From: Micropterix aruncella | Taxonomy: Eukaryota; Arthropoda; Insecta; Lepidoptera; Micropterigidae | NCBI GenBank assembly: GCA_944548615.1 | Contig: OX155980.1 | Coordinates: 248,001-312,000, forward strand | DNA length: 64,000 nucleotides | Direction: 5' to 3' | In this document: in pieces, positions 39,446-50,045 of the stretch | Layout of the letters: each line of letters starts with the position of its first letter | How positions within the stretch are numbered: position 1 is the first letter of the stretch | Position numbers and translations under genes: made by a program | Notes under the pieces: generated by a model | The model's database searches: none | What the model saw: only the letters and a program-made list of their open reading frames with translations | Told to the model about the DNA's origin: nothing

Positions 39446-39451
39446 TCGTAC

Positions 39452-39503
39452 ATTGTTGTAAATGAGTACATAAAATATACCATATGTACTCATTTACAAC
39501 AAT
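39452..39503. repeat. Perfect 19-bp inverted repeat beside the Helitron
   Basis: ATTGTTGTAAATGAGTACA and its exact reverse complement are separated by 14 nt, starting 7 bp after the Helitron 3' end. Confidence 0.85.
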
Positions 39504-41184
39504 ACTGTTCTGTGATATATTATAATAATTTAACCGCGACCGGGCTATTTTGGGTCAGTTTATTATATTGTTATTGTGTAAAATTCTCCAGCAGGATGAT
39601 AAATATGCGACAGATCCATCTGCCATCTGCCGGCGCCGCGCGCCTGTTTATCGACCACATTTTTTTAATTCTATTTATAACCATTCGCTTCATTTGACAA
39701 CCAAACCCGAGCTCATTTATGTGGGATGGATACCTATTGGCAACCCATTCGACTGCGGATCTCAAATCAACACGAACGTATGGAAAATCACAGTGCAACG
39801 ATAATTATAGTGAATTGGACTTTAGCCGGCCGGGGAGGGACGAGCGACACCCATCTAACCAAATCAGAAGACAAGGTAAGCTTTAACACTTATACTAATG
39901 GTGGTTTTTCTTTGTTTGCGCGAGTTAAGAAATACTGTAACCGAAATAAAATAGATAAAATACGATTTTTTCTAACGCGCCGAGTGTCCATACCCTGCAT
40001 GTTTGCTAATTTCAATTTAATTTCCTACATTTTCGGCCATCGCGATATTTATGAAATAAAGGCTATCCTTTTCAATAATAAATTTAATACGGTTAGAGTC
40101 ATAGTCAGTCATTTATTTCGTTCAATATATACAGTTACCATAAATTTTATTACATTTAATACAAAATTTCAATTATGATATGTTTAATGATATTCACAAA
40201 TTTAATAATATATTTCTAGGTGGGTGCGTTTTATTTAGATTATTACATAAATTATTGACAATTTCAAACACGAATGTATTTATATATTAATAAATCAAGT
40301 GACTTAATTGACTATTACGATTTAATTAATAGACTATTTTATATTTCTAGACGACTTTTGTTATTTATTCTCTTAAATTATTCCTTATTTTCTCATATTT
40401 GTTTTTATTAGATCTCAAATTGATCTCGTTATGAAGTTTATTTTGATTTTACTATATATTTATTTCAATTGTATTTTATTTTAGAAACAAATAGTTAAAA
40501 GCCTGACCAAGAAAAAATATGGAGTCTTAGTTAGGCGGTGCAGGTCCCACTAGTACCTACATAATATTTATTTTAAACTTTTTTACTTTTCTCTATTGAT
40601 AACAGTAATTATTGTGGTAAAAATGTAAAAATAAAAATTATATTGTAATTATATTGTACATATAAAACAATTCACTATAATAAATCGTCATGTATATTAA
40701 AGTGTACATTTACATGTATATACCTACCTAGCTTTAACTACATATATCTTAAATGAGACAATTAAAATACATACATAATTTTGTTAGTTAGGTACTGAGT
40801 AAAATATTACTCAGTACCTAAAGAATACTTTATGGTTGGTATACAATAATATAAAAGCAATGTAAGACAAAATCAATGAAAAAAACAATTAGGTACAGTA
40901 AATTATCCCTTTGAGTGATAATTAAAACGTTCGGATAATACAAGGAATAGTTTTGCAAGAAAACGTTAAATATTCCAAGAATAATACCTACCTACATCAT
41001 TAAAATTGAAATATTTTTTCGGTCAAACTAATTAAACAATATAGAAAAAGGTCGGAAATAATCTAAGAAGTTATTAAAATCAACAAATTAACTACCTAAC
41101 AAATGACAGCTCCACTATAGGGAGTTTTTACCTAACAAAATGTTGTAATAATATGCTATATAAAAATATATCTTAATTATCTAC
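39504..41184. other. Mostly AT-rich; possible short exon-like block at 39600-39880
   Basis: The 39600-39880 block is GC-richer than its surroundings and ends with GAAGACAAGGTAAGC (39868-39882), a good 5' splice-site match. However, no frame through it looks like a known protein. A perfect 15-bp hairpin (TTAGGTACTGAGTAA, 40788-40802, with 40807-40821) lies in otherwise featureless AT-rich DNA. Confidence 0.3.
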
Positions 41185-41187
41185 GAG

Positions 41188-41700
41188 GGCCACACTGAAA
41201 GTTTGGGAATGAATAAGAAAAAAATACAACGAATGGCCAAAAACATATTTATAGTTTCTCAAAATATTTTCCATGCGCGTTAAAACACTTTTTGATACGT
41301 ATCAATGTTCATACCATTTATTCTACTCCTCTGTGGTGACCTCAAAATAGGTTTTTCATATTTTTGACAGTTCCTTCTGGCAATGAAAATCAAAAAGAAG
41401 TCACAAGTCGTGACTGAACAGAGAATGGCTCATAAGTTTCACGTTTTAACCCTTCAAAAATTCGATTTTCTGTCTGTCCGTGTCATGATGCAACAAGATG
41501 AAGCGTCTCCGGTTGCTTATATGAAGTTCGTCAACAACTTTCGCTAAAGAAATGGTCGTGTACCGATCCCCATTCAAGGTACGGGGATATTTCCAAAACA
41601 ACAGCAGCCAAGTGTCCAATTTTTCCTGAAATTAAGAGCGATCATCCGCTTTGCGGAACTTTGCATGGGCGTCCCTTTGTTCGGGTTCAGCTTATTTTCA
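41188..41700 (-). pseudogene. Mariner-family transposase C-terminus, decayed
   Basis: Minus-strand frames give 'VVDELHISNRRRFILLHHD' (41546-41490), where LHHD is the second catalytic Asp block of mariner transposases. Then 'IEFLKG-NVKLMSHSLFSHDL' replaces the usual 'FLEG..VKLMSHPPYSPDL'. Near the end 'IRIKKCFNAHGKYFEKL' and a stop correspond to the typical mariner C-terminus '..CI..HG.YFEKL'. The end, ACGAGGGCCACACTGAAAGT at 41183-41202, may be the terminal repeat. Stops and frameshifts make it inactive. The N-terminal helix-turn-helix is not recognisable. Confidence 0.78.
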
Positions 41701-42254
41701 AAGCATGTTATATAATTGATTTAGGTCTGATCGAAAAGTTGACTAGACGTATCTTTCCGGCATAAGCAAGGCCAAGCACACGGCTTTAAGTGTGTAATAG
41801 AATTAGTTTGCCATTTTCCTAGCGACTGCTAGAAATTTTTCACTTAATTTTATATTATTTCCCAAAATGTTCTCTCTGTTAATGCTTTCCCTGAACAGAT
41901 TTACTTTAGGGTCATTACACTGTGCGGTGCGATGGCGGTACAACCAGCCTACGAGGCACCTCCTTTGTTTATTTTGAATATTTCGGAGTAAATCAGCCGC
42001 TTATCACACGTTAGCACGCGCCCGCAGCCGCCCAGCTGGGTGAAAGCTAACGCGATACGTCAAAAATTTAAGCCACCCCTTGAACAATAACAGCCTTACC
42101 TACAACAACTCACACGTGACGTTTAAACGGTTGTTTAATGGGGATATAAGTAACCAGCGGTGACACGCTAAAGTACTAGTTAGCATATATTCTCAAAACT
42201 TCGCGAGTAAGTCAGCAGTTGACACAACAATGTACGGGTTATGCATACATTGTA
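41701..42254. other. No gene recognised
   Basis: Moderately mixed sequence. 41760-41840 may be the decayed 5' part of the mariner copy. Nothing else identified. Confidence 0.35.
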
Positions 42255-42975
42255 TAATTCAATTGTGAGAAGAAGATTGGAAACGAATGCAGTTATATGG
42301 AATCCACATCAGGATTATTATATCACTATGTTGGAAAAAAATCAAAAATGTTTCTTACCCTTTATATATTTTAAGCAGTATGGATATTATCCGTACTTAT
42401 AACCTACTAGTTTTCTACTAGGCATGGTGGGCTATAACTCTCTTAAGTTGCGTAGAGTAATGCTCGCCATGGCCTACGTTTTCAAGTTGATTAGGGGAAA
42501 AGTTTATAATCCTAGCATGCTAGCGAAGGTTTGTCTCTTTGTTCCGGACAATTATAATCGTGCTCGCACTCATAATCTATTTGCGGAGCCGTCCTCGCGC
42601 ATCAACCTAAGTCGATGGAGTCTGCTTACCCGAGTTTTGCGGCACATAAATGTGCTATGTTCGACAGCGTCAGACTTTGATATTTTTACAGCGAGCCCGC
42701 ATCTCTTCAAGGTGTGGGCATTGCGCTACTTGTTTATGTCAGAATAATATAAACTGTTTTCACTCTTTATGTACTGTAAGTTTGTAAGTTTTTCTATTCT
42801 TAATACCTGTATTTGTATTTAACGCTTATTTAATCATGTTGTGTATGTACTTGTAAGAATTCTATTGTTTTTTTATATTTATGTGTATATTGCATATCAA
42901 CGGATCGGTATCAACTGTAATGTTGATTTGCTTATGAAATAATAAATAAATAAATAAAATAAATAAATAACTAAA
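42255..42975 (+). pseudogene. Jockey-like LINE C-terminus with AAAT-repeat tail
   Basis: Plus-strand frame 'RRLETNAVIWNPHQDYYIT' followed by 'MLEKNQKCFLPFIYFKQYG', a frame change, then the open frame 42424-42747 'MVGYNSLKLRRVMLAMAYVF' ending 'FKVWALRYLFMSE'. This is the post-RT domain of jockey-clade LINEs. About 190 bp of 3' UTR follow and end in an AAAT/AAATA repeat (42938-42971), a LINE tail. RT core and endonuclease are missing. Confidence 0.8.
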
Positions 42976-43014
42976 TTTCTTGGCTCTTCTGAACGATTAA
43001 AATAAAACTACTTA

Positions 43015-43170
43015 TGATAGTATGGCCACACTGACAGTTTCTAGAAAGAATAAACAAATCATTGCATGGCCAATAATCAATTAATGATTTCTAAACACAT
43101 TCTCCGTGAACGTTAATACACTTTTTACACGACTGCCCAACATTAAAGGAGTTTCTTTATTCTACCATAA
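43015..43170 (-). pseudogene. Second mariner fragment (3' end)
   Basis: ATGGCCACACTGACAGTTTC matches the end of the mariner copy at 41183-41210. The inward sequence reads 'KKCINVHGE' on the minus strand, like the mariner C-terminus. Only about 150 bp are recognisable. 43180-43400 shares a 45-bp phrase with 28690-28735 (CATCTACGTTCAGTGCAAAC, inverted) of unknown origin. Confidence 0.6.
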
Positions 43171-43829
43171 CTTCTAAACGCTTGAACTGATTTAGAAGTA
43201 TGTAGTATTGTTTTAATCGTAATGTTATCCCGAGTGTTAAAGCATACATGATGGTGTATCGTAAGCACACATATGGACAGATATTTGCATGCCAGTTCAC
43301 ACCATCATCTTTACCATCTACGTTCAGTGCAAACATCACTCGAAAATTGAGCCGACGACATGTAACAAAGACCATTTTTAGCAGGTAATAGAACACTTCA
43401 AAGATGTCCTAATGAAAAATGGACAACAAATAATTCGATCAAACAACAACAAATTCGATCCTCGTTCTCTGTCGTTGAATGACCTATATCGTCAAGAAGC
43501 CATTTTCTATTTTATTATTGAATACAAAGTTCATTTCTTTTTTTGTGCATCGTCATCAAAACGGTTAAAATTTTAGGTGCTATAGAGTTTAATTGTGTTA
43601 GGACAAGTGAAATATTAACATGAGGAACGGCATAATTCAAGCTTGCAGATGCTTTTGTAAACCTGTGTTGCTGACTTCAAGGTCGTTTCTGTTGGGTTCG
43701 ATGGAAAAACATTAGTGACTGTTTCACAATCAGCTGACGTATATATAACACTTTACTTTCTTGGAATATCATGTTGGAATTACATCGTGGGGGCCTTGTA
43801 TTGTTTACCATTAAGAAAAGGTTTTTGGT

Positions 43830-44434
43830 CTTATAATTCGATGGAGCCGGCTGCACGCACGAAAAAACATGACTCATGCAGCGTTACTTCGCTCTGAGGC
43901 GTTCCATTTAAGGCTTGAAGTGCAAGCGAGAGCGAGGAACGAGCGACAAAGAGGCACAATCGGCCTCCGCGTGCGGCAGCGTTCGATATCTGTCTCTCTC
44001 CTAATTGAGTGAGCGATGCGTCCGTGTGGACAGCTGCTATACAATAATACATTTACATGTTACATGTTACTTTTCCTATCATCGTCCTATTCTCAACAGA
44101 ATAACACAAATTGTAAGAAGTTAAATATCACACATGTTTAAAAGTTGTAAATAAAAGTTGTAAAACAATTGCTCAACTCACATTCATACTTGTAAAAACT
44201 AAGTACATTGTATAAAAAAAATGACAATTGTATTTATGCGTACAAATAAATGTAACTTGATTAATTCAATTGTGATTTCCATTTACCTCCTTCTCTATAT
44301 CCATACAAAATATCTATCAAACAAATAAAATTAAAATTTTCTTTTGAAAAATGCAACCATTCCATCAGTATTTTCTTATGACGTTGTCACGTTCAACTAT
44401 CGTCAGTAAACCGACTTTACAGACAACCGATTTT
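43830..44434 (-). repeat. Family C interspersed repeat, copy 3 (reverse, different centre)
   Basis: Both ends match copies 1 and 2 in reverse orientation: CTTATAATTCGATG and GCACGAAAAAACATGACTCA on the left, CGACTTTACAGACAACCGAT on the right. Between about 43912 and 44330 the sequence differs from the other copies, including AGCGAGAGCGAGGAACGAGC and CTGTCTCTCTCCTAATTGAG. The copy has therefore a replaced or longer-form centre. ORFs here are not conserved. Confidence 0.75.
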
Positions 44435-44459
44435 TAGGCTTTAACTAGAGAATCCAAGA

Positions 44460-45170
44460 CAGATTTTACACATTCCCCCAAAGCTATGATTCTGTGCGCC
44501 ATGTAAAGTATTTTAGAGTTCTTTGACAGGACGTTGCGTAATTCGTTATTACGAAAACTAATTTCCGAGACCTAGAAGGTGTCCTAATTGTTTATCCCAG
44601 TTCAATTTAAAGTTTGATAGGACACCCAGATACTTGATCTAGGTTTCTTCTTAGATATGGTAACAAGCGCAGGTTGGTTGCCCATTACAGTGGTGACAGT
44701 AGATTATTTATGACGGAAGAGGTGAGAAACAGTATCAAATGCTTTAGACAGGTTGAGAAAAATTGCCATGGTTTTTCTCTTGACCAATACTCTTAGCTAC
44801 AGACTGAATAACGAAAATAATGGCGTCATTTATCTCTCGACTCTGTCTAAATCCGTATTGATGATCAGAGAAAAGACCCTCGGAGTCAATTAAATTATGA
44901 GCCGTTATTTAGCATTTTTTTCAATTATTTTTGTAATCACGCTGAGCAAAGAAATAGGCCGATTGTTGTAATGTCATCACTACTACCATACTTGTAGATT
45001 GGTGTACCTTTTACCTTCTTAAGGCATTGAGGAAAAACTCCAGTTTGAAAACTTAAATTAATTATATGAAGGATAGGCCCTACAATATAGTTCTCTGTAT
45101 GCAGAGTCACTAGGAATTTTGTTTCAGCCGGGGCCACATTTTTTTAGATTCCTAATTGTTCTGCTAACCT
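44460..45170 (-). pseudogene. Degenerate LINE reverse transcriptase, N-terminal RT half
   Basis: Minus-strand frame 45137-44937: 'GPILHIINLSFQTGVFPQCLKKVKGTPIYKYGSSDDIT', the RT block that precedes 'NYRPISLL' in jockey-type LINEs. Further left, 'YGFRQSREINDAIIFVIQSV' (44870-44810) and a short remnant of the 'FLDLSKAFDTV' block ('HGNFSQPV') follow. Many stops. No catalytic FADD box was found. Confidence 0.72.
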
Positions 45171-46265
45171 TGTTTGTAATTATTTTTTCAAAATATTATC
45201 AGTTTTTTTTAAATATTTCATTAAAAAAAAAAATTGGTTTAAATTATTATTAATGAACAATAATTTTGGTGATTATTTTGTATATCCTATCTGATAGCCC
45301 TTTTCTGTTTACTTTTAAATACCTACCTTATTTTTAAAATTATGTAACTTGACGTATTCACAAGCCGTTTTTACTTGGTACAAGTAAGGTAGGAGGCGTT
45401 GATTTAAAGCAATACTCAACAGCGGCCTTCCTATATCTATAAGTTTGCAATGAAGCCTCTAATAGTATTAATTCAATAATGTACTGCAGTTAATAATATT
45501 TTGCATATATTTTAAACATTCAGACAGTTAAGTTTTGGAAAAATCATCATCGTAAAAAATGAGAAGTTAGGTGGTGGTCATAGATCCATGCCTAACGAGG
45601 GCTTTAAATTAGCAAGGCAACTACGGAAATACACGATCAGCAGAGATGTCTTTACCCTGATGTGTGTTTTTCCTGGAATTTATAATGATTTTTGGACTAA
45701 TAAAGGACATTTTAGAGCCCTTGAATTGACCCAATTTGGGGTCATACGAAGTAAATTTTGTATAAGCGGGCGAATCCAAGGCAAAAATATTTGACTTCAT
45801 CTTTATACAACCTAACCAGTCCCTGTACAGCTTCACTTTCTATAACAGTAGAGAAAGCCATTTGCTTGTGTCTCCTGGCGATAAACTGTCGACTGGTAGA
45901 CTGTCTGTTTTAAAATGGTAACTTCATTTCTTGTCGAACTGGGTCAGGATTCCCGGCAGGATATTGGAAAATGATCTTCATAGAGAGGCAACAGGCCTGG
46001 AATAAACCAATCGAATATGATATAGAACGTCAGAATGTAGTGAAAAAATAATGTACGGGAGAAAAAATATCTATTAAACGGAAGTTTCTGATAATACAGA
46101 TAGAAGTGTGGTATAAATAATAAAAATATATTGTATCGAAAGTTTCTTAAAAAGGGCTAAAATACAATGTTAGAGTGTTGCCGTATTCGTTTCCTTGTTA
46201 AAACGCGCCAGTGTATGACTTGACGTGGGTGAGGAAATCTTGTAACATGAAAATCAAATTTGAAA
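45171..46265. other. No gene recognised
   Basis: AT-rich with overlapping short ORFs on both strands at 45588-45836 ('VFPGIYNDFWTNKGHFRALE'). I do not recognise them as any family. Confidence 0.4.
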
Positions 46266-46273
46266 TTATTTTT

Positions 46274-47986
46274 GGTATAACTGTATAGGAACCTCTCCTG
46301 GATTGTTGATTTTTAAACGTCACCGGACTATATTCGCCACGCAGATTCCAAATCTGCAATAATCTTTTGTCGCTCTTAATAAATAAGCAAGATATAGGCA
46401 TTTAAAATTTGCATACTAAACATCAAAAAAACGGCCATATTGCTTCGAAAAAACATGTGCGATATTTTAAAAAAAATAGACTATTTTCGAGGTTTTTTTC
46501 AATGGCTGCGTTTTGATAACAAAAGGTATCCTGAAACATTAGAAAAATCCAAAATATTTGAATATCACCGCAAGTAAAAATTTTTTTTCGAATTTCGCGC
46601 GAAATCCGAAAAAAAATTTTGCCTGCGGCGCTATTGATGTTAACATGACAATGTGTTAGCGATATTTCTTTTTTTTAAGGTTTTTACTAAATGACTTTGG
46701 CATAATGACTAAATTTTACATAATGACAAAAGGTAACCTGAAACAAACTAAATTTCTTCAATATCAAATTAACACCATGCGTTAGTGCCATGTGTTAGCG
46801 ATCATCTAAAACAATTAGTCATGGTGTATGAATTGGTGTATTGACGACTTAAGGTAACCCGAAACAAACGACATTTCAGGATATCTTCTGTCATCAATAT
46901 GCAAAGTCATTGAAAAGACATCGAAAATAGAGCCCTTTTTCAAGTTTCGCGAAAATATGTATTTTCCAATCGTTTTTTTTTTTAATATTTCGATTAATCT
47001 AAAAACTCAATAATATCGCTAATTTTTATCGATATTACGATATACTCGAAAGTGTCCAACACGGTATGTACAAACAAAATGGCCGCAACTTTCTTGACAT
47101 TGGGATGAAAAATTTGAACGCCTATCTATCGCTTATTTATTAAGATCGAATAAAAATTATGGAAGATTTGGAATCAGCGTGGTAATATTGCGTGGTGAAA
47201 TTTATTTTGGCCTACTTTGGCTTATTTGTTTACATATAAAATGTAAACTTTGAGTGCCTATATCTCGCTTATTTATAGCGACCGACACAATTTTCTTCCA
47301 GATTTAACATTAAAATGCTACAATCTATTAGTCTAAATTTTTTTTAAGCTATTGCATAGCTTTTATCGCGGGCCTAGGCCAGCGCGGCGACCGAATGAAG
47401 AAATTTCTTAACGAAAATCAATGATTTTAAACTGATAATTACGTCTAAACGAGTACTGCTTACGATTCGAAAAAAATATATGTTAAACAAGAATATTTTC
47501 CTAATATTCTTAGCTTTGAATATTTTAGATTTTGTTTATATTACATAGTGTAATTAATTTGTGAAATTAGGTCTAACCGAACACAAAAACGACTACTACG
47601 CGAATACTATCTGGCGTATTATTATGAAACCTGCACCATTTTAAAGATAATTTAATTATCTATCTTTTTATCTACGATTTTTTTCGAATAATTCGGTTTT
47701 TTTGCTTTATTGAATAAAAAATTCGTGCGCGGCGTTCTATCGGAAGACGTTTAAATTATTCCGAATCATTTGCTTTCGCAGCCGCAAATGATTCGGAATA
47801 ATTTCAACGTTTTCCGATAGAGCGCAGTTATCTGATATCAGAAAAAATAAAATAAATAAAATGAATAAATAATTATAATTGCATAAATTGTTAAAAATGC
47901 TATGCAATAGCTTTACCGCGGCAGTCCCCGAGTGCCACACGTATTTTTTTTTTTTGGAGAGAGGTTTCTATACTGCAGTTATTTCG
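46274..47986. mobile_element. Family B TIR transposon, copy 2, interrupted by a family A element
   Basis: The left end GGTATAACTGTATAGGAACC and right end GGTTTCTATACTGCAGTTAT match copy 1. TATTTTT flanks both sides (46267-46273 and 47987-47993), consistent with an 8-bp duplication with one change. Internal blocks follow copy 1 closely, including TTTTGATAACAAAAGGTATC and TGACGACTTAAGGTAAC. A family A element occupies 47346-47955. Removing it restores the sequence seen uninterrupted in copy 1 at about 22052-22075. Non-coding. Confidence 0.88.
47346..47955 (+). repeat. Family A hairpin-ended repeat, copy 6 (inserted in family B)
   Basis: Full length, about 610 bp, AAGCTATTGCATAGC to CCACACGTA plus a 13-bp T-run. 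The paralogous empty site in family B copy 1 (CTATTAGTCTA, T-run, GGAGAGAGG near 22052-22078) defines both ends and shows that the target was an oligo-T tract. Confidence 0.93.
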
Positions 47987-47993
47987 TATTTTT

Positions 47994-48929
47994 AGTTGCA
48001 TATAATGTACTGGACTGAAGCCTTGTTAGAGTTTATTTATTTTAAAAGAAACAGCATTCATAAGTAAGCCAATATAAAAAAAATATTGATACTCCTTTTA
48101 TTGATGTTCGATTTAAATAGACCGCAATTCTAAGTCTCGAAAATGGGTTCTATGTGCACGCATTCTTACGGAACCATAAGAAAAAGAACTGGTAAGATTA
48201 AATATCATATAAAAAATAAGAATGCGTCCTGACGACACAACCTCGACCTGTCAAAATTAAATGAAAACAGGAAAATAATTCGGTAGGTAATTAAATTAAA
48301 AACGCAATGATAAGCAAGAGCAAGTCATGATTGTAGTATGTATATCATTTATTATTGCGGGCATATTTTATGATTTATTGATATTTAGTTATTTTGGGAC
48401 AAGATTGCTTTAACGCGATATTTCTAAATTTGTTTTATTAATATTAATTAAGCTTGCTCTTAAACATTTCGAAATAAAGGACAACAATGATATATTTCTA
48501 AAAGTATTCGGTAAACACACAAAAACCCTCATTGCCCTCAACATAGCATATTCCCTTGATTCATTGTTCCAGGGCAATTCAAGTTGCCTATCTTCTGAGC
48601 TATATCCATCACATTGCTCTTCGGCGGAATTCTACGTGTTGGATCGTATCACGTAGGTAGAGAGACAGCTTACCTTTGCCCATAGATCGCTGAGCGAATT
48701 TGAATTTGTGGACAATCCGTGGGGTTTGACTGTGGAGTCAGGGTTTAAGTTTTCGCAACGTACGTTATCAAAGGCAAGACGCTTTAATTGTAAACCTTCA
48801 AGGAATCCTTAAAAAAATTAGGTGACGATTATGTGGAGAACGTTATGGAGACGATTATGGAGAGAAATTACGTCTATTTCGGAATTAGACGATTTATGTG
48901 GAGAAAACCACGGCATCCTAAGACAAATT
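47994..48929. other. No gene recognised
   Basis: AT-rich with no conserved frame. 48530-48900 is slightly GC-richer and leads into the LINE, but shows no RT motif. Confidence 0.4.
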
Positions 48930-49966
48930 TGATGAACCCAACTGAACTCTGATCTTCAGGCCATTTGTGAATGGTGTGCGCTGATCTACCACTAATCAAC
49001 CCTTTGAAATCCCAGGCTATACTCATTGGAGGTCGTAAATTGCTCTCCAGAGTAAATGTAAAATCCCTTCCGCTTTTAAAACTAAACGATATCACCATAC
49101 CATTGTCGCAAAAAGTGAAAGATCTTGGTCTAATTATCGATGAACATTTATCCTGGCAACCACACGTGGACGAGGTAAGTCGTAAAATATTTGCTAGTTT
49201 TCACCCTCTGCAAACACTCAGAAGATTTCTTCCTATGGACACAAAAAAATCTCTTGCACAGTCTCTCCTCTTGCCTCTCCTTGACTATGCAGATGTGGCT
49301 TATCTCGATTTATCAGAGGAACTGTTCAACAAACTTGAACGTTTGCAAAATGTATGCATACGATTCATCTTCGGTCTACGTAAGTATGATCACGTGTCCG
49401 ACTATAGGGCACAGTTAAAGTGGTTGCCAATACGCCAAAGAAGAAATGTTCATATACTGGCTCTCCTATATCGTGTCCTCACCCAATTAACACCATCCTA
49501 TCTCCAGGAGCTTTTTGAACCACTAAGTTCCCACGGTCTCGTACTTCGGTCAGCCTCTGACAGTTTATTAAAAATTCCGAGTCATAATAGTGATTTCTAT
49601 TCCTATTCTTTCTGTGTCAATGGTGCAAGACTCTGGAACGATCTCCTAGCAAATATACGAAACTCGCCTTCTTTACCATCGTTTAAGACTCACCTTAAGG
49701 ATTACTACCTTTCTAAGAAGTAACCAGTTCTTCCCTTTCTCTCCTGTTCCTCTCCCAATTTCCTCTCTTCGGGCATTATTAGTCTTGAATTCTTCCACTT
49801 GTCTGTATGTTATGTAATAATCTTTATTTTCACAATGCGCGCATGTACCACTATGTTTAGGTTAGCTGTAAGACATTGCCATGTGGCAATAAGCTCGCCT
49901 TTTTTGTATACTTATTAAGTGCAAATAAAGAGTTTATTATAAGTAGTAGTAGTAGTAGTAGTAGTT
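48930..49966 (+). mobile_element. 5'-truncated LINE with intact C-terminal frame and (AGT)n tail
   Basis: After a frameshift near 48985 (before it 'QLNSDLQAICEWCA'), an uninterrupted frame 48971-49723 gives 'LINPLKSQAILIGG', 'VKDLGLIIDEHLSWQPHVDEV', 'LLLPLLDYADVAYLD', 'LERLQNVCIRFIFGLRKYDH', 'LKWLPIRQRRNVHILALLYR' and 'NGARLWNDLLANIRNSPSLP', ending 'FKTHLKDYYLSKK'. These are the RT thumb and post-RT blocks of a CR1/L2-like or jockey-like LINE. The RT active site is missing. The 3' UTR has AATAAA (49924-49929) and ends in an AGT repeat at 49942-49966. The intact frame suggests recent insertion. Confidence 0.85.
49942..49966. repeat. (AGT)n microsatellite shared by two LINE 3' ends
   Basis: About eight AGT units lie exactly where the plus-strand LINE ends and the minus-strand LINE's 3' UTR begins, so the tails of two convergent LINEs meet here. 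Confidence 0.85.
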
Positions 49967-50045
49967 GGAGTGGGGGGCTTGTTTCCAGCCCTTGATGTCA
50001 CCTAGATCTGTAAGGTCTTTTGTAACTACCCACTGTGTGGTTAGG
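49967..50045 (-). repeat. 3' UTR of the RNase H LINE
   Basis: About 80 bp between the ORF2 stop and the shared (AGT)n tract. It has higher GC than typical host sequence here and is colinear with the ORF. Confidence 0.6.

Noticed and set aside
39726..40178. 150-codon ORF followed in part by a splice-donor-like GTAAGC
   Set aside because: It reads straight through the donor into AT-rich intron-like sequence and shows no protein family features.
40788..40821. Perfect 15-bp hairpin as a microRNA candidate
   Set aside because: The stem is too short for a pre-microRNA and the flanks do not extend the pairing.
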